A DNA stretch of 64,000 bases from JACVRW01 sp963734365 (GTDB lineage Bacteria > Actinomycetota > Thermoleophilia > Solirubrobacterales > Thermoleophilaceae), in contig CAVTGV010000004.1 of assembly GCA_963734365.1 (NCBI GenBank), positions 868,001 through 932,000 of the forward strand, in the 5' to 3' direction. The notes beneath the pieces were generated by a model. That model was not told where the DNA came from. It was given only the letters and a program-made list of their open reading frames with translations, and did no database searches. Position numbers and translations under genes: made by a program. Below, one piece after another: positions 43,999 to 52,521 of this stretch (positions within the stretch are counted from its first letter, which is position 1; the number at the start of each line of letters is the position of its first letter).

Positions 43999-45597
43999 GT
44001 GAGTAGCGAAGCGACCATAGGTGCTTCTGGCGAGGACGCGGGGAACCTGCGCCTGTCGCTTCTGTTGGCGGCGGCGATGTTCGTGCTCGTCGTCGATACG
44101 TCGCTCATGAACGTGTCGATCTCGGCGGTAGTCAGGGATCTCGACACGACGGTCAGCTCGGTTCAGGGCGCGATCGCGCTCGAGGCCCTGATCTCTGCTG
44201 CGTTCATCCTGATCAGCAGCAAGGTCGGCGACCTGTTCGGACGCAAGCGTGCGTTCGTTTTGGGTCTGCTGGCGTACGCGGTTGGCGCTCTGGCGATGAC
44301 GCTGGCGCAGGGCCTGGCAGCGATCATCGTCTTCTGGGCGATCATCGGCGGCCTCGGCGCCTCGCTACTGCTGCCTGCGATGCAGTCCCTGATCCACGGC
44401 AACTTCGAGGGAGCGGCACAGAAGAAGACCTATGCGCTCGTCGGAGCCTCCGCCGCCATCGCCGCCGCGGTCGGGCCGCTCCTCGGGGGCCTCGTCACCA
44501 CCTACCTGTCCTGGCGCGTCGGCTTTCTGCTCGAGGTTGTCGTCATCGCCGTCGTGCTGTCGCAGATCGGGTTGCTCAAGGACGTCCCGTACACGGGAGA
44601 GCGGCGGGTCGACACGGTCGGCGCGGCGCTGTCCGTCCTGGGGATGGGCGGCGTGGTGCTGGGCATCCTGGTGTGGCAGGAGGGCGGCGACTACGTCCTG
44701 CTGCTGATAGCGCTCGGTGCGCTCGCGCTCGGGTCCCTCGCCCGCTGGCTCGTGCGGCGCCACCGGGAGGGGAAGGTGACGGTGCTCGATCCGGATCTGT
44801 TCCGGCTTCCGCACTTCAGGATCGGGATCTCGGCGCAGATGTTGCAGAACATCACGCTGGGTGGGGCGATGATCGCGCTGCCGATCTTCCTGCAGATCAA
44901 GCTCGAGTACGACGCGATGCAGACCGGCCTGTCGCTCGCCCCGCTCTCGCTGACGATGTTCGCCGTCGCGATCCTCGCCGGTCGGGCGTCCGGCGGCCGG
45001 CGCCCCGCCAGGCTCGTCCGGACCGGCTTCGCGCTCACCACGCTGGGCCTGGCGGCGCTGATCCCGATCGTTCCCGAGGCTGACTCCGGCTGGTACCTCG
45101 CCATCCCGCTGGTGATCGCGGGCGCAGGGCTCGGACTGCTGGTGTCGCAGCTCAACAACTACACGCTCGCCCCGATCGATGAGGAGCGGATCAGCGAGGC
45201 CGCCGGGGTGAACTCGGCGTCGGGGTCGTTCGGGCTTTCGTTCGGCCTCGCGGTGGCCGGCGGCGTCCTGTTGGCGACCCTCTCCCTGGCATTCACCAAC
45301 ATGACGAACGCGAGCCCCGTAATCCCCTCCACCCAGCAGCAGCAGATCGCGCAGACGCTGGAGGACGACGCTCAGGTCGTGAGCAACACCCAACTCGACA
45401 AGCTGCTCGCCGACGAGCCGCCGGCCGTCCGCGAAGAGATCCTCAGCATCAACACGGATGCCACGAACCTCTCCCTACAGATCGCGTTGCTCGTACCGAT
45501 CCTCGCGGGCCTCCTCGGCCTTTTCAGCTCCTTCCGCATGCTGCGCCTGCCAGACGTAGAGCCCTCGGCCTCCGCCGAAGCGGCGGCTCTAGCCTGA
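43999..45597 (+). CDS. MFS transporter, DHA2 (14-TM) drug/proton antiporter type
   Basis: 532 residues, GTG start. N-terminal MFVLVVDTSLMNVSISAVVR is DHA2 motif D1; SSKVGDLFGRKRAFVLGLL is the MFS loop 2-3 motif; AAAVGPLLGGLVTTYLSWR is antiporter motif C. A long extracytoplasmic loop precedes the last helix (ASPVIPSTQQQQIAQTLEDD). Exports drugs or metabolites by proton exchange. Ends 9 bases inside the convergent aminotransferase gene. Confidence 0.9.
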   Translation: MSSEATIGASGEDAGNLRLSLLLAAAMFVLVVDTSLMNVSISAVVRDLDTTVSSVQGAIALEALISAAFILISSKVGDLFGRKRAFVLGLLAYAVGALAMTLAQGLAAIIVFWAIIGGLGASLLLPAMQSLIHGNFEGAAQKKTYALVGASAAIAAAVGPLLGGLVTTYLSWRVGFLLEVVVIAVVLSQIGLLKDVPYTGERRVDTVGAALSVLGMGGVVLGILVWQEGGDYVLLLIALGALALGSLARWLVRRHREGKVTVLDPDLFRLPHFRIGISAQMLQNITLGGAMIALPIFLQIKLEYDAMQTGLSLAPLSLTMFAVAILAGRASGGRRPARLVRTGFALTTLGLAALIPIVPEADSGWYLAIPLVIAGAGLGLLVSQLNNYTLAPIDEERISEAAGVNSASGSFGLSFGLAVAGGVLLATLSLAFTNMTNASPVIPSTQQQQIAQTLEDDAQVVSNTQLDKLLADEPPAVREEILSINTDATNLSLQIALLVPILAGLLGLFSSFRMLRLPDVEPSASAEAAALA

Positions 45598-46917
45598 GCC
45601 GATACGGGCCGCGGTCGGCAGGGCCGCGAGTGACGTGTCGAGTATCTCGGCCGCGAGGTCGATGTCGTCGTCAGAGATCGTCAGTGGCGGCGCCATGCGC
45701 AAGCAGTTGGCGGCGCCTCCGGTGCCGCCGCGGACCAGGTTGATCGACAGCCCCCGCCGCTCGCACTCCTCGGTCAGCGCCAGCCCCATTGCCTCTGCCG
45801 GTCGACGGCTCTCACGGTCCTCGACCAGCTCGAGCCCGCACAGCAGCCCCATCCCGCGCACATCACCGACGACCTCATGGCGGACAGCCAGCTCGTCGAG
45901 GTGCCCGCGCAGCCGCTCGCCGGCGCGCGCGGCGCGTGCCGCCAGGTCGTCCTCGCGGACGACCTCGATCACGGCCAGCGCAGCCGCCGCGGGCATGGGG
46001 TCCGACACGTGCGAGGTCACGTGCACGAAGCCGCGCTCGTGGCAGGCGGCCTCGATCTCGGCGCTCGTGATCACCGCCCCGATCGGGACACCGCCGCCTA
46101 GCGTCTTCGACAGGACCAGGAAGTCCGGCACCACGCCGAACGCCTCAAAGCCGTACATCGTCCCCAGCCGCCCGAGGCCGGTCTGGCACTCGTCGAAGAC
46201 GACCAGCATCTCGCGCTCCCGGCACAGCTCCAGCAGGCGGGCAAAGTAGCCGGGGGGCGGCACGATCACGCCGCCCGCCGACAGCACCGGCTCGGCCACA
46301 AGCGCAGCGGGCGAGCCCACCGAAGCCTGGTCGAACAGCTCAAAGCCGGCCTCCAGGCATGAGCAGTCGCATTCGCCGTCACACGCCCGGACGGGGCAGC
46401 GATAGGCGTACGGCGCCGGCAGCGCGAACGAGCCCGGGAGTGTCGGCCCATACCCACGCCGCCCAGCGGCAAGTGTCAGCGCCGCGGCGCCGCCCGTCAG
46501 CCCGTGCCAGCTGCGGGTCAGCGACGCTACCTCGAACCGGCCCGTGCTGAGCTTCGCCATCCTGACCGCGACCTCGATCGACTCGCCGCCGGTCGACAGG
46601 AACATCGCGCGCTCCAGTGGAGCCGGCACCGTGTCCAGCAGCGCCTCGGCAAGGTTCAGCACGGGCGGCGACAGCATCCACGAGTTGAGGTGGATCGCCT
46701 CATCCAGCGATCGACGGATAGCGGCCGTCACGCGCGGATGGTTGTGCCCGACGGTGGCGCAAATCTGGCCGGCCGTGAAATCCAGCATGCGTTTTCCACT
46801 GGCCGTCTCCAGCCACGAGCCGCTCGCACGAACCACGAGATCCTCGGCAAAAGCGCCGCCGTAGCGGATCAGCCGCTCACTCCCGGCACCGGCCATGAAC
46901 CGCGAGTCTGCCAGCAC
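45589..46917 (-). CDS. Class III PLP aminotransferase / dialkylglycine-decarboxylase-like
   Basis: 442 residues. DFTAGQICATVGHNHPRVTA, STGGESIEVAVRMAK, SWHGLTGGA, DECQTGLGRLGTMYGF and the PLP lysine in SKTLGGGVPIGAVI are the class III signatures. The closest pattern is 2,2-dialkylglycine decarboxylase. A Cys-rich insertion sits near residue 175 (YRCPVRACDGECDCSCLEAG), five Cys in 15 residues, which could bind a metal. Not in an operon; convergent with the MFS gene. Confidence 0.85.
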   Translation of the reverse strand: MLADSRFMAGAGSERLIRYGGAFAEDLVVRASGSWLETASGKRMLDFTAGQICATVGHNHPRVTAAIRRSLDEAIHLNSWMLSPPVLNLAEALLDTVPAPLERAMFLSTGGESIEVAVRMAKLSTGRFEVASLTRSWHGLTGGAAALTLAAGRRGYGPTLPGSFALPAPYAYRCPVRACDGECDCSCLEAGFELFDQASVGSPAALVAEPVLSAGGVIVPPPGYFARLLELCREREMLVVFDECQTGLGRLGTMYGFEAFGVVPDFLVLSKTLGGGVPIGAVITSAEIEAACHERGFVHVTSHVSDPMPAAAALAVIEVVREDDLAARAARAGERLRGHLDELAVRHEVVGDVRGMGLLCGLELVEDRESRRPAEAMGLALTEECERRGLSINLVRGGTGGAANCLRMAPPLTISDDDIDLAAEILDTSLAALPTAARIGSG

Positions 46918-46986
46918 CCAGCAGAGACCACAACCAAGCGGGCACCAGGGGCACGGGAGCTCAGCCGAGGGTCCTCCGGCGCTAGA

Positions 46987-47577
46987 TCACGAGATCACGC
47001 GGTAGTGCAGATGCGTGACGCCAGGCGCGTCGAGGACGCGCACGAGGTCGAGCTCGACGTGCTCGCTGCCCAGGTGCTCGAAGAGTCGGCGCCCCTCGCC
47101 GAGGAGAACCGGCACGAGATGGATCTCGAGCTCATCGAGGAGGCCCGCGCGCAGAAGCGACTGGGCGAGATCGGCACCATGGACCATCACATTCGCGTCG
47201 CCCGCGGCCTCCTTGGCCTGACGCATCGCGCTCTCGACGCCGTCGGTCACGTAGTGGACCAGCTCCGAAGCCGGCTCCGGAGGCTCGCCGCGAGTCGGTA
47301 CGAACATCGGCACCCCGGCGTGATGGTCCTCCCATTGACCGGCGAGGTCGTAGGTCCGTCGCCCGACGACCACAGCGCCAGTCGCGAGCTGCTCGTCGTA
47401 GACGGTCGCGCTCTCGCCCTCGGGGTCAGCGGCGGGCGGAAAGGTGTCAGTCCGTTCGCGGAGCCACTCGTGCAGCCGCTCGCCTCCCCCAGCCCCGAGG
47501 CCCTGGCCGACTTTGTCGTCGGGCCCCGTTATGAAGCCGTCGAGCGACATGGACATGTAGAGAACGGAGCTGGACAT
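46987..47577 (-). CDS. RibD C-terminal/dihydrofolate-reductase-fold protein 1
   Basis: 196 residues. SVLYMSMSLDGFITGPDDKV, VVGRRTYDLAGQW, VMVHGADLAQSLLRAG, LVPVLLGEGRRLF are the marks of the YyaP/RibD-C reductase family, which binds NADPH but usually has no proven substrate. Divergent from a second member at 47821 around a perfect palindrome and an ArsR remnant, the layout seen when ArsR-like repressors control such genes. Confidence 0.85.
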   Translation of the reverse strand: MSSSVLYMSMSLDGFITGPDDKVGQGLGAGGGERLHEWLRERTDTFPPAADPEGESATVYDEQLATGAVVVGRRTYDLAGQWEDHHAGVPMFVPTRGEPPEPASELVHYVTDGVESAMRQAKEAAGDANVMVHGADLAQSLLRAGLLDELEIHLVPVLLGEGRRLFEHLGSEHVELDLVRVLDAPGVTHLHYRVIS

Positions 47578-47654
47578 CCGTCTTCCTTCCCGAAGCGCTA
47601 CCGCGCCGTCGTGCCGAGGTCGTCGTCGCACCCAAGCCGGTGGTCGGTCGGATA

Positions 47655-47678
47655 ATCTACAACCATATGGTTGTAGAT
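47655..47678. promoter_or_regulatory. Perfect 24-bp palindromic operator
   Basis: ATCTACAACCAT followed by its exact reverse complement ATGGTTGTAGAT. It lies in the divergent region of the two reductase genes and includes the ATG (47667) of the ArsR remnant. ACAACCATATGGTTGT-type sites are typical operators of ArsR winged-helix repressors in actinobacteria (family knowledge). Confidence 0.7.
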
Positions 47679-47790
47679 GAGCTGGCCGAGGAGGTCGTCG
47701 ACGAGCTGTTCCATGCTGGCCGACCCGACACGTCGCGATCGCCGCCCTCCTCGGCTCTTGAGCGCGACGGGATACCCACCCAACCCGACC
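47667..47790 (+). pseudogene. ArsR-family regulator, N-terminal remnant
   Basis: From the ATG in the palindrome: MVVDELAEEVVDELF, then in a shifted frame MLADPTRRD and, after a further shift, IAALLG. ArsR proteins typically begin DELFHALADPTRRDILALL, so about 35 codons survive with two indels and the winged helix is missing. Its operator outlived it. An intact homologue elsewhere may still act here. Confidence 0.5.
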
Positions 47791-47820
47791 AGAAGACAAC
47801 GTGACGACAAGGAGAAGCAG

Positions 47821-48393
47821 ATGGGAAAGGTCGCGCTGAGCCAGAACACCTCGCTCGACGGGGTCATGCAGTCGCCGGGCCCCACGGACGTCCCGTTCAA
47901 GTACAGGGGCTGGGCCGTGGACTTCGACTTCGACTACGAGGGAGAGGGCGGGCTCGAGCAGGCGCAGAAAGCCGGGGCCCTCCTGCTCGGACGGGTCACC
48001 TACGAGGCCATGCAGGCGTTCTGGCCCACAGCGGAAGGTGAGCTCGCCGCCAGGCTGAACGAGCTGCCGAAGTACGTCGTCTCCTCGACGCTCACGGACC
48101 CGGCCTGGAACGCGACCGTGCTCGGCGACGACTGGCCGGAGGAGGTGGCCAGGCTGCGGAGGGAGCTCGACGGCGACGTCCTCGTCTATGGCAGCCGCCG
48201 CCTCTCGCAGGCACTGATCGAGATGGGGCTGGTGGACGAGGTGCGCCTACTGGTCTACCCGCTCGTGCTCGGTGCCGGAGATCGCCTGTTCGGGCAGACG
48301 CAGGACAAGATCGCGCTGCGCCTCGTCGAATCGCGTCCGCTCGAGGGAGGCGTGGTGAACATGATCTATGCACCCGCGACGGCGGACGGGTAG
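47821..48393 (+). CDS. RibD C-terminal/dihydrofolate-reductase-fold protein 2
   Basis: 190 residues, ATG after AAGGAGAAGCAG. MGKVALSQNTSLDGVMQSPG, LLLGRVTYEAMQAFWPT, VLVYGSRRLSQALIEMGLVD, LLVYPLVLGAGDRLFG. Same reductase fold as the divergent neighbour; substrate unknown. A strong ECF41 promoter begins 4 bases after its stop, so the next operon is separately controlled. Confidence 0.87.
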   Translation: MGKVALSQNTSLDGVMQSPGPTDVPFKYRGWAVDFDFDYEGEGGLEQAQKAGALLLGRVTYEAMQAFWPTAEGELAARLNELPKYVVSSTLTDPAWNATVLGDDWPEEVARLRRELDGDVLVYGSRRLSQALIEMGLVDEVRLLVYPLVLGAGDRLFGQTQDKIALRLVESRPLEGGVVNMIYAPATADG

Positions 48394-48396
48394 CAC

Positions 48397-48423
48397 TGTC
48401 ACAGACGGCGCCTCCATCTCGTC
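48397..48423 (+). promoter_or_regulatory. ECF41-dependent promoter of the epimerase-sigma operon
   Basis: TGTCACA (48397-48403), exactly 16 bases, CGTC (48420-48423): an exact match to the published ECF41 consensus. It drives the epimerase and the ECF41 sigma gene, giving positive autoregulation. Confidence 0.85.
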
Positions 48424-48453
48424 TCAAGAACAGACGAGATGAAAGGAGCAGTC

Positions 48454-49416
48454 ATGAAGATCTTCGTAGCCGGCGCCACAGGCGTTCTCGGCAGACAGCT
48501 CGTCCCGCAGCTGGTGGCGCGGGGCCACGAGGTGGTCGGGATGACCAGCAGCGCGTCGAAGCAGGACGTGGTCCGCAGCCTGGGAGCGCGCCCGGCCGTG
48601 GCCGACGCCCTCGACGCCGACGCGGTCGCTCAGGCGGTGGCGTCCGCGGAGCCCGAAGTGATCGTGCATGAGCTCACGGCGCTGTCGGGGAAGATGTCCG
48701 TGAGGGACATGCGGCACCCCGAGCGCTCCCCCGCGGCGACCATGACCAACCGGCTGCGTACCGAGGGGACGGACCATCTCCTCGACGCCGGTCGTGACGT
48801 GGGCGCGCGGCGCTTCGTGGCGCAGAGCTTTGCGGCCTTTCGCTTCGCCCGTACGGGTGGGCCGGTCCAGACCGAGGCCGATCCCCTCGATCCTGACCCG
48901 CCGGCGGCGCTGCGGGCTCCGCTGGAGGGGATCCTCCATCTGGAGCGGGCGGTGACCTCGATCGAGTGGGGCGAGGGTCTCGTGCTGCGCTACGGCAGCT
49001 TCTACGGTCCGGGGACCGGAATCAGCCTGGCTCCGGATGCAGTGATCGCGGCGCCCGTCCGCAAGCGTCGGTTCCCGATCGTCGGGGACGGTGGTGGCGT
49101 CCACTCGCACGTCCACATCGAAGACGCCGCCGCCGCCACCGTCGTCGCGGTCGAGCACGGCCAGCCGGGTATCTACAACATCGTCGACGACGAGCCCGCG
49201 CCGGTACGGGAGTGGCTGCCGGCGCTGGCGAGCGCGCTGGATGCCAAGCCACCGAGGCGCATCCCGCGCTGGCTGGGGCGGCTGGCGGCCGGTGAGACGG
49301 CAACGCTCATGATGACCGAGGTGCGCGGAGCCTCGAACGAAAAGGCCAAGCGCGAGCTCGGCTGGAAGCCGCGCTATCCAAGCTGGCGGCAGGGCTTCGC
49401 GCAGGGACTCGGTTGA
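48454..49416 (+). CDS. NAD-dependent epimerase/dehydratase (ECF41 partner)
   Basis: 320 residues; ATG at 48454 follows AAAGGAGCAG, better than the ATG at 48439. Extended SDR: KIFVAGATGVLGRQLVPQL, NADP-type; YGSFYGPGTG, HSHVHIEDAAAATVVA, GIYNIVDDEPAPVREW, SNEKAKRELGWKPRYPSW. The catalytic YxxxK is not obvious. It is the epimerase of the COE genes (carboxymuconolactone decarboxylase, oxidoreductase or epimerase) that accompany ECF41 factors. Three bases upstream of the sigma gene. Confidence 0.88.
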   Translation: MKIFVAGATGVLGRQLVPQLVARGHEVVGMTSSASKQDVVRSLGARPAVADALDADAVAQAVASAEPEVIVHELTALSGKMSVRDMRHPERSPAATMTNRLRTEGTDHLLDAGRDVGARRFVAQSFAAFRFARTGGPVQTEADPLDPDPPAALRAPLEGILHLERAVTSIEWGEGLVLRYGSFYGPGTGISLAPDAVIAAPVRKRRFPIVGDGGGVHSHVHIEDAAAATVVAVEHGQPGIYNIVDDEPAPVREWLPALASALDAKPPRRIPRWLGRLAAGETATLMMTEVRGASNEKAKRELGWKPRYPSWRQGFAQGLG

Positions 49417-49419
49417 GCG

Positions 49420-50334
49420 ATGACCGAGGAGGAGTTCGACGAGCTGCGCCCGTCGGCGTTCGCCATCGCCTACCGAATGCTCGGCAGCGTGAGCGGGGCG
49501 GAGGACGTGGTGCAGGAGGGATTCCTCCGCCTCCACCGGGCCCGCGAAGGCGGCGAGCGGATCGAGTCGCCCCGCGCCTACCTCTCGACGGTGGTCTCGC
49601 GGCTCTCGCTCGACCAGCTCCGCTCGGCGCGGGCCCGGCGCGAGACCTACGTGGGTGAGTGGCTGCCTGAGCCGCTCGTGGCGAGCGCCGACGACGATCC
49701 CGCCCGCAAGGCCGAGATGGCGGACTCGTTGTCGCTCGCCTTCCTCGTCCTGCTCGAGAGTCTGTCGCCCGAGCAGCGCGCCGCGTTCCTGCTGCGCGAG
49801 GTGTTCGACGAGCCCTACGACCGGATCGCGGAGATCGTCGGCACGAGCGAGCCCAACGCCCGCCAGCTCGCCACACGAGCCCGGCGCCACGTGGAGGAGC
49901 GGCGCCCACGGTTCGAGGCCTCGCGCGAGCAGCGGGAGGAGCTCGCGACGCGCTTCTTCGCGGCCGCCGAGGAGGGCGATCTCCAAGGGCTGGAGACACT
50001 GCTGGCCCACGACGTGGTGCTCCACGGCGACGGCGGCGGCAAGGCACCGGCCCTCGCACGTGCGCTGCACGGCCGTGCCAGGGTGGCGCGCGTGCTGTCG
50101 AAGGGGTTGAGACGCCTCGACGCCCGCATCGGTGGCCTCATCACGCGCCGCCAGGAGGTGAACGGGCAACCGGGTGCACTCTTCTTCGACCGCGAGGGCA
50201 GGCTGCTCGGCGTGATGATCCTCGACGTCGCGGAGGGCCAGATCCAGGGCGTGAGCTCGATCGTCAACCCGGACAAGCTGCGACACCTGGGGCCGGTGGC
50301 CGACCTGCACGCGCTGCTGCGCCGGCGCAGCTAG
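49420..50334 (+). CDS. ECF41-family sigma factor with SnoaL-like extension
   Basis: 304 residues. Sigma2 FAIAYRMLGSVSGAEDVVQE, linker motif WLPEP, sigma4 LSPEQRAAFLLREVFDEPYD, and the C-terminal NTF2-like domain with DGGGK and NPDKL. ECF41 factors use this domain as a built-in regulator; no anti-sigma gene is present. Same operon as the epimerase and probably autoactivated from TGTCACA-N16-CGTC. Confidence 0.94.
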   Translation: MTEEEFDELRPSAFAIAYRMLGSVSGAEDVVQEGFLRLHRAREGGERIESPRAYLSTVVSRLSLDQLRSARARRETYVGEWLPEPLVASADDDPARKAEMADSLSLAFLVLLESLSPEQRAAFLLREVFDEPYDRIAEIVGTSEPNARQLATRARRHVEERRPRFEASREQREELATRFFAAAEEGDLQGLETLLAHDVVLHGDGGGKAPALARALHGRARVARVLSKGLRRLDARIGGLITRRQEVNGQPGALFFDREGRLLGVMILDVAEGQIQGVSSIVNPDKLRHLGPVADLHALLRRRS

Positions 50335-50350
50335 GCGTAGGATCGGCCGC

Positions 50351-51127
50351 GTGCCGGAGTACGTCCTGGACCATCACCTCGAAGGTGAGGGCTCACGGCT
50401 CGCGTTGATGTCGCGACTGCTCGATCCGATGCACCGCAGGTACATCGAGTCGCTCGGCGTGGGTCCGGGCGCTCGGACGCTCGAGGTCGGCTGCGGCAAC
50501 GGCTCGATCTCCGCCTGGCTCGCCGAGCGCGTAGCCCCTGACGGGCGGGCGGTCGCCATGGATCTCGACCTGTCGCTCGTGGACGTGCGGGCGCCGGGAC
50601 TCGAGCTGCAACAGGGGGACATCGTCGCCGGTCCGGTCGACCCCGGCGGCTTCGATCTCGTGACCGCGCGGGCGGTGCTGCACCACGTCACGGACGTGGA
50701 CGCGGCGATGCGAAACCTCGTCGCCAGCCTGGCTCCAGGGGGCTCGATCCTGCTGATCGAGCCGGACTTCCTGCCGGTCAGCGTGGCCGAGCCGCCCGAG
50801 GTGCGAGCGTTCTGGGACGGGTGGCTCGCATGGTCGCGCGACCAGGGGATCGACTACCACGTGGGTCGCAAGCTGGCCCCGCGGCTCGCGGCCCTGGGCC
50901 TCGAGCAGGTGGCCGGCACCGCCGAGACCGCCGTCTACAACGGGGCGTCGCCGTGGGCGGTCTACTGGACGGAGACGGTCACCGAGCTACGCGACGTGCT
51001 CGTGAACTCGGGGAGGCTCGACGAGAAGCGCGTCGAGCGGTTCCTCGCCCACTGCGCCGACCCGCGCTGGTGGACGCAGACCATCGCCTTCACCGCCGTC
51101 CACGCCCGGGCTCCCGCGGCTGACTAG
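50351..51127 (+). CDS. SAM-dependent methyltransferase
   Basis: 258 residues, GTG start with TAGGAT 7 bases upstream (leaderless) or read through from the sigma operon. Motif I TLEVGCGNGSISAWLAERV, motif II AVAMDLDLSLVD, GGFDLVTARAVLHHVTDVD, LAPGGSILLIEPDFLP. A UbiE/tellurite-type class I methyltransferase; substrate unknown. It lies 16 bases after the ECF41 gene and could belong to its regulon. Confidence 0.87.
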   Translation: MPEYVLDHHLEGEGSRLALMSRLLDPMHRRYIESLGVGPGARTLEVGCGNGSISAWLAERVAPDGRAVAMDLDLSLVDVRAPGLELQQGDIVAGPVDPGGFDLVTARAVLHHVTDVDAAMRNLVASLAPGGSILLIEPDFLPVSVAEPPEVRAFWDGWLAWSRDQGIDYHVGRKLAPRLAALGLEQVAGTAETAVYNGASPWAVYWTETVTELRDVLVNSGRLDEKRVERFLAHCADPRWWTQTIAFTAVHARAPAAD

Positions 51128-51162
51128 CGCCTCCGGGCGTGGATCGACGGGTGCGAGTGGTC

Positions 51163-51699
51163 CTACGGTGTCGGTAGCTGGAGATCGACCATCGTGTCCG
51201 CGTGCCGGTGGACGATCTTCCAGGCGCCCCGCTCGAAGCGGAAGATCATCGTGGACCGCAGCACCTGCTCCTGTGTGTTGGTGTGACCGGCGTAGAGGAC
51301 GTTGGCGCGCTCGATCGCCACGGTGTAGGCCAACTTGCCGCGCACGTCCTTGACCAGGTAGTCGAAGTCGACTCGGGCGCCGCTGGGGCGGAACGCTCGC
51401 GCGGCCAGCAGATAGCGCTCGTGGACCTCGGCGACGCCTGCCTCTCCCAGACCGCCGAATCCGCCGAAGATCGATGCCGGGTCCTTCTCGGCGGTGATCG
51501 ACAACCACGCTGCCGGGTCGCCGTTGACAAAGGCCGAGTTGGCCGACTCGTAGCGGTCAAGGAACCGCTCGAAGCCGTGCGTGCTCCCGGTGCCGTACCC
51601 ATGGTGCGCGTCGGCCGTGGAGCCGGCGAGCACCCCGGACGAGGCCAGAACGGCCAACGACAGCACGAACGCGGCCATCAGTGGAATGAGACGCTTCAT
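51163..51699 (-). CDS. Secreted SnoaL/NTF2-like protein
   Basis: 178 residues from ATG 51699 after GAAAGGATTCACG. Signal peptide MKRLIPLMAAFVLSLAVLAS. Cone-fold domain: FLDRYESANSAFVNGDPAAW, VAEVHERYLLAARAF, TMIFRFERGAWKIVHRHAD. Such proteins bind small hydrophobic molecules or act as enzymes; no catalytic pattern stands out. The His-rich stretch DAHHGYG follows the signal cleavage region. Confidence 0.8.
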   Translation of the reverse strand: MKRLIPLMAAFVLSLAVLASSGVLAGSTADAHHGYGTGSTHGFERFLDRYESANSAFVNGDPAAWLSITAEKDPASIFGGFGGLGEAGVAEVHERYLLAARAFRPSGARVDFDYLVKDVRGKLAYTVAIERANVLYAGHTNTQEQVLRSTMIFRFERGAWKIVHRHADTMVDLQLPTP

Positions 51700-51781
51700 C
51701 GTGAATCCTTTCGTCGGAACAAGCCCTGCCCGTTTGTAAGGACCCGTTACTGGGCCGGGTATTCCGCGACTGTGCGTGTGC

Positions 51782-52429
51782 TCAGACTGAGACCTGCTGG
51801 CGCAGGGAGAACGGCGGGTAGCGGTCCGTGACCAGGATGAACGCATAGCCGACCACGCGGTTGTGCCAGCGGATCACTCCCTCCACGAAGTCGAAGATGC
51901 CGCGCGGATAGCGCCCGTTGAAGAGGATCGCGAACCAGGCGACGATCAACACGACCAGCACCGCCAGGTAGAGGAACGCGAGCACGATGTAGTGCGGGAT
52001 GGCGAGCAACCACTTGACGAGCGGCAGCCAGCGGTTGAGCTCGTTCTTCGCGTCGGGGTAAGGGATGTCGAGACGCACCCACTGCTGCTCGTCCGTGGAG
52101 GGATAGCGGTCGTCCATCAGTGCGAAGTACGTGCCCACGCGGTTGACGAAGCGCAGCAACTCCAGGTTCCAGTCGTACCACCAGCGCGGGTACTTCTCCC
52201 GGAAGACGATCATCAGCAGCGGCGGCAGGAACAGCAGGCCGGTTCCGCCGATGGCGATCGTTGGAGCGTCGCCGCTTGCGTCGTAGCCGCTGTTGCCGGC
52301 GTAGCCCCCGATGCTCGCCAGCACGATCGCGATCGGGATCACCGTGAAGATCCGGAGGGCGGTGGTCAGGCGGTTCAGGGAGCGGTCGGGATAGTCGACC
52401 GAGAACCGGACCGGATGCTCGTCGTTCAC
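51782..52429 (-). CDS. DUF4389 membrane protein
   Basis: 215 residues from GTG 52429 after GAGGAGCGCCAC. Two membrane-helix groups: LTTALRIFTVIPIAIVLASI, LLFLPPLLMIVF, WLLAIPHYIVLAFLYLAVLV, with YPRWWYDWNLELLRFVNRVG and the repeat-like ILFNGRYPRGIFDFVEGVIR and LVTDRYPPF boxes of DUF4389. Function unknown. Divergent from the lyase-hydratase fusion. Confidence 0.83.
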   Translation of the reverse strand: MNDEHPVRFSVDYPDRSLNRLTTALRIFTVIPIAIVLASIGGYAGNSGYDASGDAPTIAIGGTGLLFLPPLLMIVFREKYPRWWYDWNLELLRFVNRVGTYFALMDDRYPSTDEQQWVRLDIPYPDAKNELNRWLPLVKWLLAIPHYIVLAFLYLAVLVVLIVAWFAILFNGRYPRGIFDFVEGVIRWHNRVVGYAFILVTDRYPPFSLRQQVSV

Positions 52430-52521
52430 GTGGCGCTCCTCTGTCTGGGCTCGGACACATTTCACAGGGCGCGCCGGACGCGGCGTCGGCACCGGACGCA
52501 GCATCGGCCTAAGCTCGCGGC

